Source: Luteimicrobium xylanilyticum (GTDB lineage: Bacteria > Actinomycetota > Actinomycetes > Actinomycetales > Cellulomonadaceae). From it: a DNA stretch of 64,000 nt. Every line of letters begins with the position of its first letter. Position 1 is the first letter of the stretch. Of this stretch, positions 44,658-52,992 are shown in pieces. Location of the stretch: positions 496,001 to 560,000 of the forward strand of contig NZ_CP045529.1 in assembly GCF_009429125.1 (NCBI RefSeq), given 5' to 3'. Below the pieces are notes generated by a model, which was given only the letters and a program-made list of their open reading frames with translations, searched no databases and was not told the DNA's origin. The translations under genes and the position numbers were made by a program.

Positions 44658-45482
44658 ATGGCACGTCATCGACGATGGATCGTCCCGCTCGTTCTCGCGC
44701 CGGTGTCGTACGTCGCCGGCATGCTCGTCGTGACGCTGCTCGACCACGTCGGCGCGGACGACAACCTCGGACTGGGCTTCCTCCAGCTGGCGCTGGTCCT
44801 CGTGACCCTCGGGGCGCCCGTCGTCCTGCTCCTCCTCGCCGCGACCCGCGGCCACGCGCACTATCGCTCCCGACGACGCACCCAGGGCCATCTGACGAAA
44901 GCCGAGCAGGCGGCGGCTCAGGTCGAAGGTGCGTCGCGGCGCGCCTGGGACGAGGCGCGGGCCCTCCGCGCCGCGCTGTTGCGGCACGAGCCGCCTCCGA
45001 CGATGCAGGTCTGGGACGTCGTCCCGTACGACGGCGAGGTGTTCTTCTGCGACGTCCCGGCGGGCTACGCCCGGTTCTACGGGACGGACGTGACCTACAC
45101 CCAGACGTCCGGCTTCTTCTTCGGCAGACCGTCGTTCGTGCTCGCCGGCCTCGCTGCGACAGCGATAGGGAACGCTGCGAGCCGGAACGCGGCCCGCCGC
45201 GCCGCGCAGAAACAGTGGCGCGAGCACACGATCTGTCGACTGGTCGTCAGCAACCGGCGTCTGTTGACGCAGATCGGTGGACGCTGGCTGTCGTTCCACT
45301 ACGCCGGGATGACCGCGATCTACCCCGAGCCGGCAGGGTGGGCGCTCGTCTGCCAGTTCTCGGACGCCGAACCTCTGATGCTGTCGGGCCACCACGCCCC
45401 GTTCGCGGCGGTCATGACGATGTTCATGACGCACGGCGAGGACGCGCTTCTCGGGCATCCCGCGCTCGCGCCGCTCGTCTGA
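44658..45482 (+). CDS. Two-helix membrane protein, unknown
   Basis: 274 aa. Two N-terminal transmembrane helices (IVPLVLAPVSYVAGMLVVTLL and LGLGFLQLALVLVTLGAPVVLLLLAA) precede a soluble part with a charged helix (KAEQAAAQVEGASRRAWDEARALRAALL) and a beta-rich domain (WDVVPYDGEVFFCDVPAGYARFYG...HTICRLVVSNRRLLTQIGGRWLSFHYAGMTAIYPEPAG), where the last stretch resembles PH-like domains of bacterial membrane proteins. Leaderless start set by TAGTGT 7 nt upstream. Its function is unknown. A long palindrome sits after it. Confidence 0.75.
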   Translation: MARHRRWIVPLVLAPVSYVAGMLVVTLLDHVGADDNLGLGFLQLALVLVTLGAPVVLLLLAATRGHAHYRSRRRTQGHLTKAEQAAAQVEGASRRAWDEARALRAALLRHEPPPTMQVWDVVPYDGEVFFCDVPAGYARFYGTDVTYTQTSGFFFGRPSFVLAGLAATAIGNAASRNAARRAAQKQWREHTICRLVVSNRRLLTQIGGRWLSFHYAGMTAIYPEPAGWALVCQFSDAEPLMLSGHHAPFAAVMTMFMTHGEDALLGHPALAPLV

Positions 45483-45560
45483 GGGCCGGCACCGTGTGCG
45501 GCTGCCCGTAGCCCCGCACGATCTGCAGCGCCACGACGGGAGATCGTCGGCGCGGAGCGC

Positions 45561-45617
45561 CGAGACGGGCGAATCCGTTCTTCGGGATCTGCTTGAAGAA
45601 CGGATTCGCCCGTCTCG
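45561..45617. repeat. Long palindrome, copy 1 of 2
   Basis: A perfect inverted repeat with 23-nt arms (45561-45583 and 45595-45617, arm core GAGACGGGCGAATCC) and an 11-nt loop. It lies between convergent genes and has a near-identical copy at 60590-60646. It may act as a bidirectional terminator, and its duplication suggests a dispersed REP-like element. Confidence 0.85.
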
Positions 45618-45659
45618 CGGAGCCGTCAGGCCTCCGGGGCTGTCAGGCCCCCAGGCGCG

Positions 45660-46778
45660 TCAGCGGTGGAACCACCCCCGCAAGTGCGTGTGACCCTTGG
45701 TGATCTGGACGATCGTGCCGGGGGCCGGCGGGTCGTCGTTCGCCATGGTCGCGGCCCACACGGACCCGTCCTTGGCGGTCTCGACGGCGACGACGCCCGG
45801 CAGCGTCACGAACGTCGACACGCGGCCGTGGTCGACCTTCGAGATCTTGCCGCCGAACAGCTCGGCGACGTAGACCTCGCCGCGCGAGCCGACCGCGAGG
45901 TTCGTCGCCCCGAGGAACCCGCCGGCGAGCTTCGTGACGTGGCCGGTGCGCGGGTCGACGCGCCACAGCGCGCCGCGGGCGCCGAGCTGCGGCCCCTCCG
46001 GCCCGCCCGGCAGCGTGGTCACGTAGAGCTGGCCGTCGCGCCCGACCTCGACGTCCGTCGGGACCGGCTCGAAGGCGTACGTCACGCCGGCGACGCACGA
46101 CGGCAGCCCGAGCGCGGTCGCCTCGGCCGACGTGACCGTGTGCGGCTGGGGCGGCAGCACCGCGAGGGTGCTGATCGTGCCCGTCGAGGTCACCTTGAAC
46201 AGGACGTTCGCGCCGGCGTCGGCCACGACCCAGCCGCGCCCGTACGACGCCACCGAGTAGGCGTGCGAGTCGACCTGCCCCGTGTAGGAGACGGGGAAGC
46301 CGGCCGCCGTGAGCGCCTCGGTGACGCACTGGCTCGGGTTCGTCACGCCGTAGTGGTTGACCTTGTCGGGGTTGTTCGCGACCTCGAACGCGTGCGTGTC
46401 CGCGTAGACCCGGCTGCCGAGCGGTCCCCAGATGTTGAGGCCGCTGGCGGAGTTCTCGAACGTCTCCTCGTTCGTGACGGTCGTGGTGAAAGCGAGGTAG
46501 CCCGCGGAGCGTGCGATGCCGGACGCACCAGGCTGGTCCGCGGCGATCGTCACCGGTGCCCCGCCGGTGCCGAGGCTGCCGACGAGGTTGAGGCCGCCGT
46601 CGGCGAAGTAGACCTTGCCGAACGAGAGGTCGAGGTTGAAGGGTGCCGCGAGCTGGTCGGACTGGACCACCGGGTTCGGCGTGGGCACGGGCCTGCCGTG
46701 CGCGGACGCGACCGCTGCCGGGGTCGCGAGGGCGAGTGCGACGACGCCGAGCGCCGCCAGCTTCTTCGAGGTACGCAT
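45660..46778 (-). CDS. Secreted ScyD/ScyE-like beta-propeller protein
   Basis: 372 aa. A signal peptide (KKLAALGVVALALATPAAVASA) is cut near residue 26. The rest is a repeated beta-propeller pattern: FNLDLSFGKVYFADGG, GWVVADAGANVLFKV, PTDVEVGRDGQLYVTTLPGG, GATNLAVGSRGEVYVAELFGGKISKV and VAVETAKDGSVWAATM. The blades and NHL-like spacing match the ScyD/ScyE family, which in actinobacteria is secreted with unknown substrate. ATG 46778 has GGGGAG upstream. The C-terminus ends without an anchor. Confidence 0.8.
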   Translation of the reverse strand: MRTSKKLAALGVVALALATPAAVASAHGRPVPTPNPVVQSDQLAAPFNLDLSFGKVYFADGGLNLVGSLGTGGAPVTIAADQPGASGIARSAGYLAFTTTVTNEETFENSASGLNIWGPLGSRVYADTHAFEVANNPDKVNHYGVTNPSQCVTEALTAAGFPVSYTGQVDSHAYSVASYGRGWVVADAGANVLFKVTSTGTISTLAVLPPQPHTVTSAEATALGLPSCVAGVTYAFEPVPTDVEVGRDGQLYVTTLPGGPEGPQLGARGALWRVDPRTGHVTKLAGGFLGATNLAVGSRGEVYVAELFGGKISKVDHGRVSTFVTLPGVVAVETAKDGSVWAATMANDDPPAPGTIVQITKGHTHLRGWFHR

Positions 46779-46982
46779 GAGCTCTCCCCATCGAGAGTGA
46801 GACGTGAAGCGGGGAAGTGGCGCGCGAGCGCGCGGAGCACGTGCGGGACGCGAGAGGGGGCGTCGTCCGGCGGCGTGGAGCGCGATGTGACGCAGGTCAC
46901 AGCGCTCCCCATCGTCCAGCCGCTGCCACAGGCCCGTCAATACAGGTTCACAGCGATCGCCGGGTGAACGTGGCGGGCGGGG

Positions 46983-47747
46983 TCAGCCGCGGTGCCCCTC
47001 ACCCGTCGTCACGACCCGCACCTGGCGCGTCGCCCCGGCCTGTCGGCCCACCAGGATCATCGTGACCGCCTCGTCGGGCAGACCGCCCGCGACCGCGCGG
47101 TACCGGGGACGGACCAGGTCGATCGCGAGCTGCGGGCTCGAGCCGTCCGCGAGGCGGAAGCCCCGGTCCGCGACGGCGGACGCCGCGAGCGCGAGCGCGA
47201 GGCGCGGCCACCGGGTCAGCGGGGTCGACGCAGGGTCGGCCGGCTGGAGCGCGAGCATGAGCGCCCCGGTGCTCCCGCCCGCACCCGCGACGACGAGGCC
47301 GCTCGGCCCGCTCGCGAGCGGTTGCGCCGCGGCGAGCGCGCCGGCGAGCGCACCGTCGGAGAACGGCCCGACGGCGGCGCTCGTGACGGACTCCAGGCGG
47401 CGGACCTCACGCTCGAGCGTCGCGGCCACGGTCAGGACGTGCCCCGCGCCCGGCAGGCGCACCTCCACGTGCAGCCGCACGTCGGAGAGCGGCGCCGACC
47501 CGCGGTCGAGCTCGGCCACCGCGGTGAACGCCTCGCTCAGCAGGAACCGGTCGATGCCCTGCGTCGTCAGCACCGAGTCCGAGCCGCGCAGCGCCCGCGG
47601 CTCCGGTTCCGCCGCGCCCGACGGCGCCGGCGCGCCCCAGGCGCTCGCCTCGCCGCCGTCGGCGGCGAGAACGTCGAACAGGTCGAGCTGGGTGCCGTCG
47701 AGAGCGAGCGCGCCCTGCCCGACGGGCGCCCCGTGCGCCGTGCTCAC
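46983..47747 (-). CDS. Hypothetical protein, unknown
   Basis: 254 aa, soluble, rich in Ala, Gly and Val, with no signal peptide. The middle has VLTVAATLEREVRRLESVTSAAVGPFSDGALAGALAAAQPL, and the end RYRAVAGGLPDEAVTMILVGRQAGATRQVRVVTTGEG. No family is recognised. GTG 47747 has AGGAGGG 6 nt upstream. It is divergent from the phosphatase gene, with about 100 nt between them. Confidence 0.7.
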   Translation of the reverse strand: MSTAHGAPVGQGALALDGTQLDLFDVLAADGGEASAWGAPAPSGAAEPEPRALRGSDSVLTTQGIDRFLLSEAFTAVAELDRGSAPLSDVRLHVEVRLPGAGHVLTVAATLEREVRRLESVTSAAVGPFSDGALAGALAAAQPLASGPSGLVVAGAGGSTGALMLALQPADPASTPLTRWPRLALALAASAVADRGFRLADGSSPQLAIDLVRPRYRAVAGGLPDEAVTMILVGRQAGATRQVRVVTTGEGHRG

Positions 47748-47852
47748 CCTCGACCCTCCTCTGCTCGTTGCGCGGTGACAGTACAGGGTGCGGCGGCCCC
47801 GCGGCGACGGGCGCCTCGGCGCCTGGGCCGAGGGACGTGGCAGGCTCGGCCC

Positions 47853-48545
47853 ATGGCCACCGTCCTCCTCGTCCGTCACGGCCGCACGACCGCGAACGCG
47901 TCCGGCATCCTCGCCGGGCGTACCCCGGGCGTCCACCTCGACGCGACGGGCCGCGACCAGGCGGACGCGACGGCGCGCCGCCTCGCGGCCGTGCCCCTCG
48001 CCGCGGTGGTGACGAGCCCGCTCGAGCGCTGCCGGGAGACCGCGCTCGCCGTCGTCGGGCAGCAGGAGCAAGAGCCCGAGTCCACCGTGGAACCCGGGAT
48101 CTCCGAGTGCGACTACGGCGACTGGCAGGGCCGTGCCCTCGCCGAGCTCGCGAAGGAGCCGCTGTGGGCCGTGGTCCAGGGCCAGCCGTCCGCGGCCGCT
48201 TTCCCCGGCGGCGAGTCGCTCGCGGCGATGCAGGCACGGTCCGTCGAGGCGGTCCGCCGCCACGACGCCGACCTCGATGCCCGGCACGGCGCGGGCGCGG
48301 TGTGGGCGGCGGTCGCGCACGGCGACATCATCAAGGCCGTCCTCGCCGACGCGCTCGGCATGCACCTCGACGTGTTCCAGCGGATCGCGGTCGGACCGGC
48401 GTCGGTCTCGGTCGTGCGGTACGGACCGCACCGGCCGGAGGTGGTCGCCATGAACACCGACGCGGGCGACCTGTCCTGGCTGCGCGTGGCGCCACCGGCC
48501 GGGGACGCGCCCGTCGGCGGCGGTCCCGGGCACGCAGCCTCCTGA
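47853..48545 (+). CDS. Histidine phosphatase (MSMEG_4193-type)
   Basis: 230 aa. The phosphoglycerate-mutase-like catalytic start is LVRHGRTTAN with the phospho-His, and the later AHGDIIKAV carries the second His. SPLERCRETA is the usual middle motif. Actinobacteria keep this gene next to DUF3090 and SCO1664-type genes, as here, and its substrate is unknown. CAGGCT lies 6 nt before ATG 47853. Confidence 0.88.
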   Translation: MATVLLVRHGRTTANASGILAGRTPGVHLDATGRDQADATARRLAAVPLAAVVTSPLERCRETALAVVGQQEQEPESTVEPGISECDYGDWQGRALAELAKEPLWAVVQGQPSAAAFPGGESLAAMQARSVEAVRRHDADLDARHGAGAVWAAVAHGDIIKAVLADALGMHLDVFQRIAVGPASVSVVRYGPHRPEVVAMNTDAGDLSWLRVAPPAGDAPVGGGPGHAAS

Positions 48546-48565
48546 CATCGGGTGCCTCCGCTCCT

Positions 48566-48571
48566 TAGGCT
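48566..48571 (+). promoter_or_regulatory. -10 hexamer TAGGCT of the DUF3090 gene
   Basis: TAGGCT ends 6 nt before ATG 48578. It lies between the phosphatase and DUF3090 genes, so the latter can be expressed on its own. Confidence 0.6.
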
Positions 48572-48577
48572 GGAGGC

Positions 48578-49138
48578 ATGCCCACCCTCGTGCACGAGTT
48601 CGACTGGCCCGACCGGGTCGTCGTCGGGACGGTCGGCCGACCCGGCGAACGCACCTTCTACCTCCAGGCACGCACCGGTACCCGGACGACGAGCGTCGCC
48701 ATGGAGAAGCAGCAGTCCGCGGTGCTCGCCGAGACGATCGACGAGATGCTCGACGAGCTCGCCGCGCAGGACGACGGCCTCACCATCCCCGCGGACGTGC
48801 CGCCCGAGCTCCTCGACGAGGATCCGCTCGACCAGCCCGTCGAGGAGGACTTCCGGACCGGGGCGATCCACCTGGGCTGGGACCCCCGCACCGCGCAGGT
48901 GCTGATCGAGGCCTTCTCGCTCGACGACGAGGACGGCGACGAGGACACGGACGGCCCGGGCGAGCCGAGCGAGATGCTGCGCGTGAAGATCCCGGTCGGA
49001 GCCGCGCGCGCGTTCGTCCGGCGCACCCTGGCCGTGGTCGAGGCGGGCCGGCCGACGTGCCCGCGGTGCGGCGAGCCCATCGACCCCGACGGTCACGACT
49101 GCGCGGTGCCCGACGACGCCCGGCCGGGCGCTGCGTGA
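48578..49138 (+). CDS. DUF3090 protein
   Basis: 186 aa. PTLVHEFDWPDRVVVGTVGRPGERTFYLQARTG at the N-terminus and VPVGAARAF-like VGAARAFVRRTLAVVEAGRPTCPRCGEPIDPDGHDC at the C-terminus are the DUF3090 signatures. The last part is a Cys-x2-Cys...Cys element likely to bind zinc. Its stop overlaps the next start (GTGA), so it is coupled to the kinase-like protein. In other actinobacteria the pair sits next to mshC. Confidence 0.9.
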   Translation: MPTLVHEFDWPDRVVVGTVGRPGERTFYLQARTGTRTTSVAMEKQQSAVLAETIDEMLDELAAQDDGLTIPADVPPELLDEDPLDQPVEEDFRTGAIHLGWDPRTAQVLIEAFSLDDEDGDEDTDGPGEPSEMLRVKIPVGAARAFVRRTLAVVEAGRPTCPRCGEPIDPDGHDCAVPDDARPGAA

Positions 49139-49947
49139 CCGACCCGGACACCGGGCTCGACACCGCCGGGCTCGACGCCGGCGCGCTCGCCACCGGCGAG
49201 CTGGAGCTCGTCGGCCGGATCCGGACCGCGTCCAACGCGACGTTCCTCGGCCGGATCGGCGAGATCGCCGTCGTCTACAAGCCGGTCGCCGGCGAGGCGC
49301 CCCTGTGGGACTTCCCCGACAGGACGCTCGCGCAGCGCGAGGTCGCCGCCTACCTGGTGTCGGAGGCGTTCGGGTGGGGCGTCGTCCCGCGCACCTGGTT
49401 GCGGGACGGACCGCACGGACCCGGGATGGTCCAGCTCTGGTGCGAGCCCGACGCCGCCCAGGACCCGGTCGACGTGCGCCCGGTCGGTGCCGCAGCGGAC
49501 GGCGACGACGACGGCGTCCGGACGGTCCTCGAGGGCCTCGACGAGGACGACGAGCCCGTCCGCCTCGTCCACGAGGACTCGCCGGCGCTGCGCCGGATGG
49601 CGGTGCTCGACGTCGTCGTGAACAACGCCGACCGCAAGGGCGGGCACGTCCTGCCGATGCCCGACGGCCACCGCTTCGGTGTCGACCACGGCGTCACGTT
49701 CCACGCCGAGCACAAGCTCCGGACCGTCCTGTGGGGCTGGTCGGGCGAGGCGCTCGACGCCGACGAGCTCGCCGGCGTGGGGCGGGTCCGTGCCGACCTC
49801 GACGGGGCTCTCGGTCAGCGCCTCGCCGAGCTGCTCACCGAGCCGGAGCGCGAGGCGCTCGCGGCGCGGTGCGAGCGGCTGCTGCGCGCCGCGCGGTTCC
49901 CCGCGCCGGAGGGCCCGATGCCCGCGGTGCCCTGGCCGCTCTTCTGA
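49135..49947 (+). CDS. SCO1664-family PI kinase-like protein
   Basis: 270 aa, phosphatidylinositol 3/4-kinase-like fold of the actinobacterial SCO1664 family. VGRIRTASNATFLGRIGEIAVVYKP is the N-lobe, VVNNADRKGGHVL the catalytic loop and FGVDHGVTFH the metal motif. Real kinase activity has not been assigned to the family. In many actinobacteria the next gene is mshC (mycothiol ligase), but here a DUF4143-type ATPase follows on the opposite strand. GTG 49135 overlaps the DUF3090 stop. Confidence 0.86.
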   Translation: MTDPDTGLDTAGLDAGALATGELELVGRIRTASNATFLGRIGEIAVVYKPVAGEAPLWDFPDRTLAQREVAAYLVSEAFGWGVVPRTWLRDGPHGPGMVQLWCEPDAAQDPVDVRPVGAAADGDDDGVRTVLEGLDEDDEPVRLVHEDSPALRRMAVLDVVVNNADRKGGHVLPMPDGHRFGVDHGVTFHAEHKLRTVLWGWSGEALDADELAGVGRVRADLDGALGQRLAELLTEPEREALAARCERLLRAARFPAPEGPMPAVPWPLF

Positions 49948-49987
49948 GCCGCGCCGTCGTCGGAACCGGGAGCCGCAGCGCGCTCAG
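49944..49987. terminator. Hairpin over the stops of the SCO1664-type and ATPase genes
   Basis: CTGAGC (49944-49949) pairs with GCTCAG (49982-49987), with GCGC pairs just inside. Both arms carry a stop codon of the convergent genes. The loop is long. Confidence 0.35.
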
Positions 49988-51252
49988 GGGCGCAGCAGGG
50001 CGGCCGGGATGACCGCTACGCCGTCCGAGCGCCGATAGGCGTATCGGCCCGTCGTCACGACGGCCATGTCGACGACGTCGTCGCCGAGTCGGTCCTTGAG
50101 CCACAGGAGATGCTTGACGTCGGTGTCCTGGATGGTCGCCGTGAGCTTGACCTCGAGTGCGACGACTCTGCCCCCCGCTCCCTGGACGACGAGATCGACC
50201 TCGTGAAGTCCGTTGCGGTCCCGCGCGTGGTAGACCCGTGCCTCGACGTTCGAGGCGAAGACCTTGACGTCGAGAGTGACGAGAGACTCGAAGAGCGCTC
50301 CGAGGATGGAGCCGCCCCAAGGGCGACGAGCGTTACGGGACCCGGCGAGCAGCGCATCGGTGTCGAGCTGGAGGAGGTGCGCCGCCAGCGCGGGGTCGGC
50401 GAGGTGGTGCTTCGGCGCCTGGCCGAGCCGACCCAGGAGGCTGCCCTCGGCGACCCAGGCGGGCGTCGGATCGAGCAGCCACAACGCGGAGAGCGCGTCG
50501 CGGTACGCGATCGTGGTCGTCTTCGCGGGCTTGTCACCCTGGGCCGGCGTCGCGGCGTCGAGGATCTCGCTGTATCTGGCGGTCGACGACTCCGCGGCAG
50601 CGTAGGCGGCCAGCCAGCCCAACAGGCTCTCGGGCCGACGCACGGGGTAGCCCTGCTCGGGGAACTCGCGTTGGACGATCGTCTCGATGTAGGCGCGCAT
50701 GAGGGAGGAGCGGGCGCGCCGCGGTGCGGACCGGATGCCGGGAAAGCCGGACGACACGATCTCCTCGACGTAGTCGCCGAGCACGAGGTCCGTCTCACCG
50801 TCGATCGCTGCCCGACCCGCGAGCATGGCTGAGAGGCTCACCGTCGGTTCCGCTATTCGGCGCTCGTACAGGCTCATCGGCCTCATGCGGAGGCCCACGA
50901 TTCGCCCTGCGCCGGAGTGCACGCTCACGCCGCGTGGCGTCGAGCTTCCGGTGAGGAGGAAGCGTCCGGGTTCCGCGCCGTCGTCGACTGCCCGGCGCAC
51001 ACGGTCCCAGGAGGCGGGGTACCGCTGCCACTCGTCGATCAGGAGGGGAGCCGAGAGCGACGTGATGACGGTCGGGTCTGCGCGAACCCTCTCGAGGTCG
51101 AGCTCGTCATCGAGCTTGAGGACGCTTGTCGCGCGCCGTCGGGCTGTGGCCGTCTTGCCTACGCCTTTGGGACCGTAGATCGAGGTGGCGGCGAGGTGCG
51201 GCTGCAGTTCGTCGAGCAGCGCGTCGACGACCCGCGGGGCGTAGTCGGCCAT
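49984..51252 (-). CDS. AAA ATPase with DUF4143 domain
   Basis: 422 aa. Walker A is YGPKGVGKTATARR (~26-39), Walker B region LLIDEWQRYPASWD and sensor TGSSTPR. The DUF4143 end has FESLVTLDVKVFASNVEARVYHARDRNGLHEVDLVVQGAGGRVVALEVKLTATI, a PD-(D/E)xK-like patch with EVDLVV...ALEVK. Such proteins are common in accessory regions, and their roles are mostly undefined. TAGCGT lies 7 nt before ATG 51252 and is part of the first of four 23-bp tandem repeats, which suggests autoregulation. The next gene downstream converges. Confidence 0.9.
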   Translation of the reverse strand: MADYAPRVVDALLDELQPHLAATSIYGPKGVGKTATARRRATSVLKLDDELDLERVRADPTVITSLSAPLLIDEWQRYPASWDRVRRAVDDGAEPGRFLLTGSSTPRGVSVHSGAGRIVGLRMRPMSLYERRIAEPTVSLSAMLAGRAAIDGETDLVLGDYVEEIVSSGFPGIRSAPRRARSSLMRAYIETIVQREFPEQGYPVRRPESLLGWLAAYAAAESSTARYSEILDAATPAQGDKPAKTTTIAYRDALSALWLLDPTPAWVAEGSLLGRLGQAPKHHLADPALAAHLLQLDTDALLAGSRNARRPWGGSILGALFESLVTLDVKVFASNVEARVYHARDRNGLHEVDLVVQGAGGRVVALEVKLTATIQDTDVKHLLWLKDRLGDDVVDMAVVTTGRYAYRRSDGVAVIPAALLRP

Positions 51253-51263
51253 ACGGACTACGC

Positions 51264-51344
51264 TACCGTGCGCACGCCCACTACGCTACCGCGCGCACGT
51301 CATCTGGACTACCGATCGCACATTCTCTGCGCTACCGGGCGCAC
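51264..51344. repeat. Four direct repeats, 23-bp period, upstream of the ATPase
   Basis: TACCGNNCGCAC occurs at 51264, 51287, 51310 and 51333, exactly 23 bp apart each time. On the minus strand they read GTGCGNNCGGTA ahead of the ATPase. The period is about two helical turns and equals a hexamer plus a 17-bp spacer, so the units can present equivalent faces. The first unit overlaps the -10 hexamer. This looks like a multi-site operator. Confidence 0.8.
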
Positions 51345-51457
51345 GCTCGGGCGGGAGTGTGGGCTGCTGCCCTCCGACACGAGGCGACGCGTGCCGGAGG
51401 CACCGGCGAGACTGTCACCACGTCACGTGTCAGTCGATCCGGGAGAGGCGGCCGGCG

Positions 51458-51912
51458 ATGAAGGTGGACCTCAAGCGCGAGATCCCGACGTACACGGCCC
51501 GCCGCGGACGGTTCGACGTCGTGACCGTCCCGCCGCTGGAGTTCCTCATGGTCGACGGCCACGGCGACCCGAACACGGCCCCGGCGTACCGGACGCGCTC
51601 GCGTCGCTGTACCCGCTCGTGTACGCGCTGAAGTTCCTGAGCAAGCTCGAGCTGGGCAGGGACTACGCGGTGATGCCGCTCGAGGGGCTGTGGTGGGCGG
51701 ACGACCCGAGCACGTTCACGTCGGCCCGCGACAAGTCCCGCTGGGACTGGACCGTGATGATCCTCGTGCCGGACTGGCTCACGCCTGACCACCTCGACGC
51801 GGCGCGCGCCAAGGTGCGCGCGAAGGGCGGCGCACCCGTCCTCGACGAGGTCCGTCGCGAGCGTCTCGACGAGGGCCGGTGCGTCCAGACCCTGCACGTC
51901 GCACCGGCGTAG
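51458..51912 (+). pseudogene. Frameshifted GyrI-like domain protein
   Basis: From ATG 51458 the frame reads MKVDLKREIPTYTARRGRFDV...FLMVDGHGDPNTAPAY and then leaves the family sequence. The expected sequel DALASLYPLVYALKFLSKLELGRDYAVMPLEGLWWADD is in another frame up to 51912. One missing base at ~51588-51592, where TACCGGACG would need TACGCGGACG, restores it. Related proteins are about 210 aa with a GyrI-like small-molecule-binding fold. It is either decayed or carries a single-base assembly error. Confidence 0.75.
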
Positions 51913-51939
51913 CCGCCGGGCCCTCGGCCGCCGCGGATC

Positions 51940-52980
51940 TCAGCCGACGGCGAGCTGCACGTCCGCGGCGGCGCGCTTGAACCCGGCCCGCTCGTAGACG
52001 GCGACGGCGGCCTCGTTGTCCCCGTCGACGTACAGCTCGACCGTCGTCGCGCCGTGCCCGGCGAGCTTCTCGAGCCCGGCTCGCAGCAGCCACGCGCCGA
52101 GGCCGGTCCCACGCGCGGACGCGTCGACGCCCAGCACGTAGATCTCGCCGGTCCGCGGCGTCTCGGGCGGGACCTTGGTCCAGCAGTAGCCGACGAGCTC
52201 TCCGTCGGAGACACGTTCGACGAGCACGAACCCGTCCGCGTCGAACCAGTCCTCGGCCTCGCGAGCCCGGACGTCGGCCATGGTGACGCGGCCCTGCTCG
52301 GGGTGCTCCGCGAAGACGCGTGCGTTGAGCCGCACCCAGGCCGGCTCGTCCTGGTCGGCGACGAAGGTGCGTGTCCGGTAGCCGTCGGGCGCGTCGCCCG
52401 CCGCGAGGCCTTCGGCCACGAGGTCTCCCGGCGCGGGCAGGGGCCGCTCCATGCGCCACAGCTCGCGCACGACGGCGAGGTTGCGGCTGCGCGCGAGCCG
52501 TCGCGCCGCGGGGAGGTCGCCGTGCGCCCAGAGGGCGAGGCTGCGGTCGCGCGCCGCGGCGACGTGCATGGCACGCGACAGGACGGCGAGCCCGATGCCG
52601 CGCCGTCGGACGAGCGGGTGCACGACGAGCTCGGCGGCGGCGCGCGAGGTCCCGCCGAGGTCGACCTGCGCATAGGCGAGCAGGGTGGGGAGTCGTTGGC
52701 CCCGCGGCCCGCGGCCGCCGCGCTGCCCGGTCGGCCGGTTGTGGTCGGCCGACGACGCCCGCGCGAGCACGTGCCGCACGGGAGCCTCCGCGGTCTCGAG
52801 CGAGAGGAGGGGCTGTTCGGAGAGGGGTGCGACGCCGTCGTTGGACTCGGCGTCCCGGGCGAGGGCGCGGACTGCCGCCGCGTCGTCGGGGGACAGGGGC
52901 CCCCGCTTGTCCTCGACGGTGAACTCGAGGGTGCGTCCGACCGCGAACATCGAGGCGACGGCGGACGTGAAGTCATTCAT
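51940..52980 (-). CDS. mshD: Mycothiol synthase (acetyltransferase)
   Basis: 346 aa with two GNAT domains. It acetylates Cys-GlcN-Ins, the last step of mycothiol biosynthesis. The C-terminal domain has EIYVLGVDASARGTGLGAWLLRAGLEKL and the acetyl-CoA motif, followed by VELYVDGDNEAAVAVYERAGF. The N-terminal domain has AAELVVHPLVRRRGIGLAVLSRAM. It is 12 nt downstream of another GNAT gene and likely cotranscribed with it. Other mycothiol genes are not in the window. Confidence 0.94.
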   Translation of the reverse strand: MNDFTSAVASMFAVGRTLEFTVEDKRGPLSPDDAAAVRALARDAESNDGVAPLSEQPLLSLETAEAPVRHVLARASSADHNRPTGQRGGRGPRGQRLPTLLAYAQVDLGGTSRAAAELVVHPLVRRRGIGLAVLSRAMHVAAARDRSLALWAHGDLPAARRLARSRNLAVVRELWRMERPLPAPGDLVAEGLAAGDAPDGYRTRTFVADQDEPAWVRLNARVFAEHPEQGRVTMADVRAREAEDWFDADGFVLVERVSDGELVGYCWTKVPPETPRTGEIYVLGVDASARGTGLGAWLLRAGLEKLAGHGATTVELYVDGDNEAAVAVYERAGFKRAAADVQLAVG

Positions 52981-52992
52981 GTCACGATTCCA

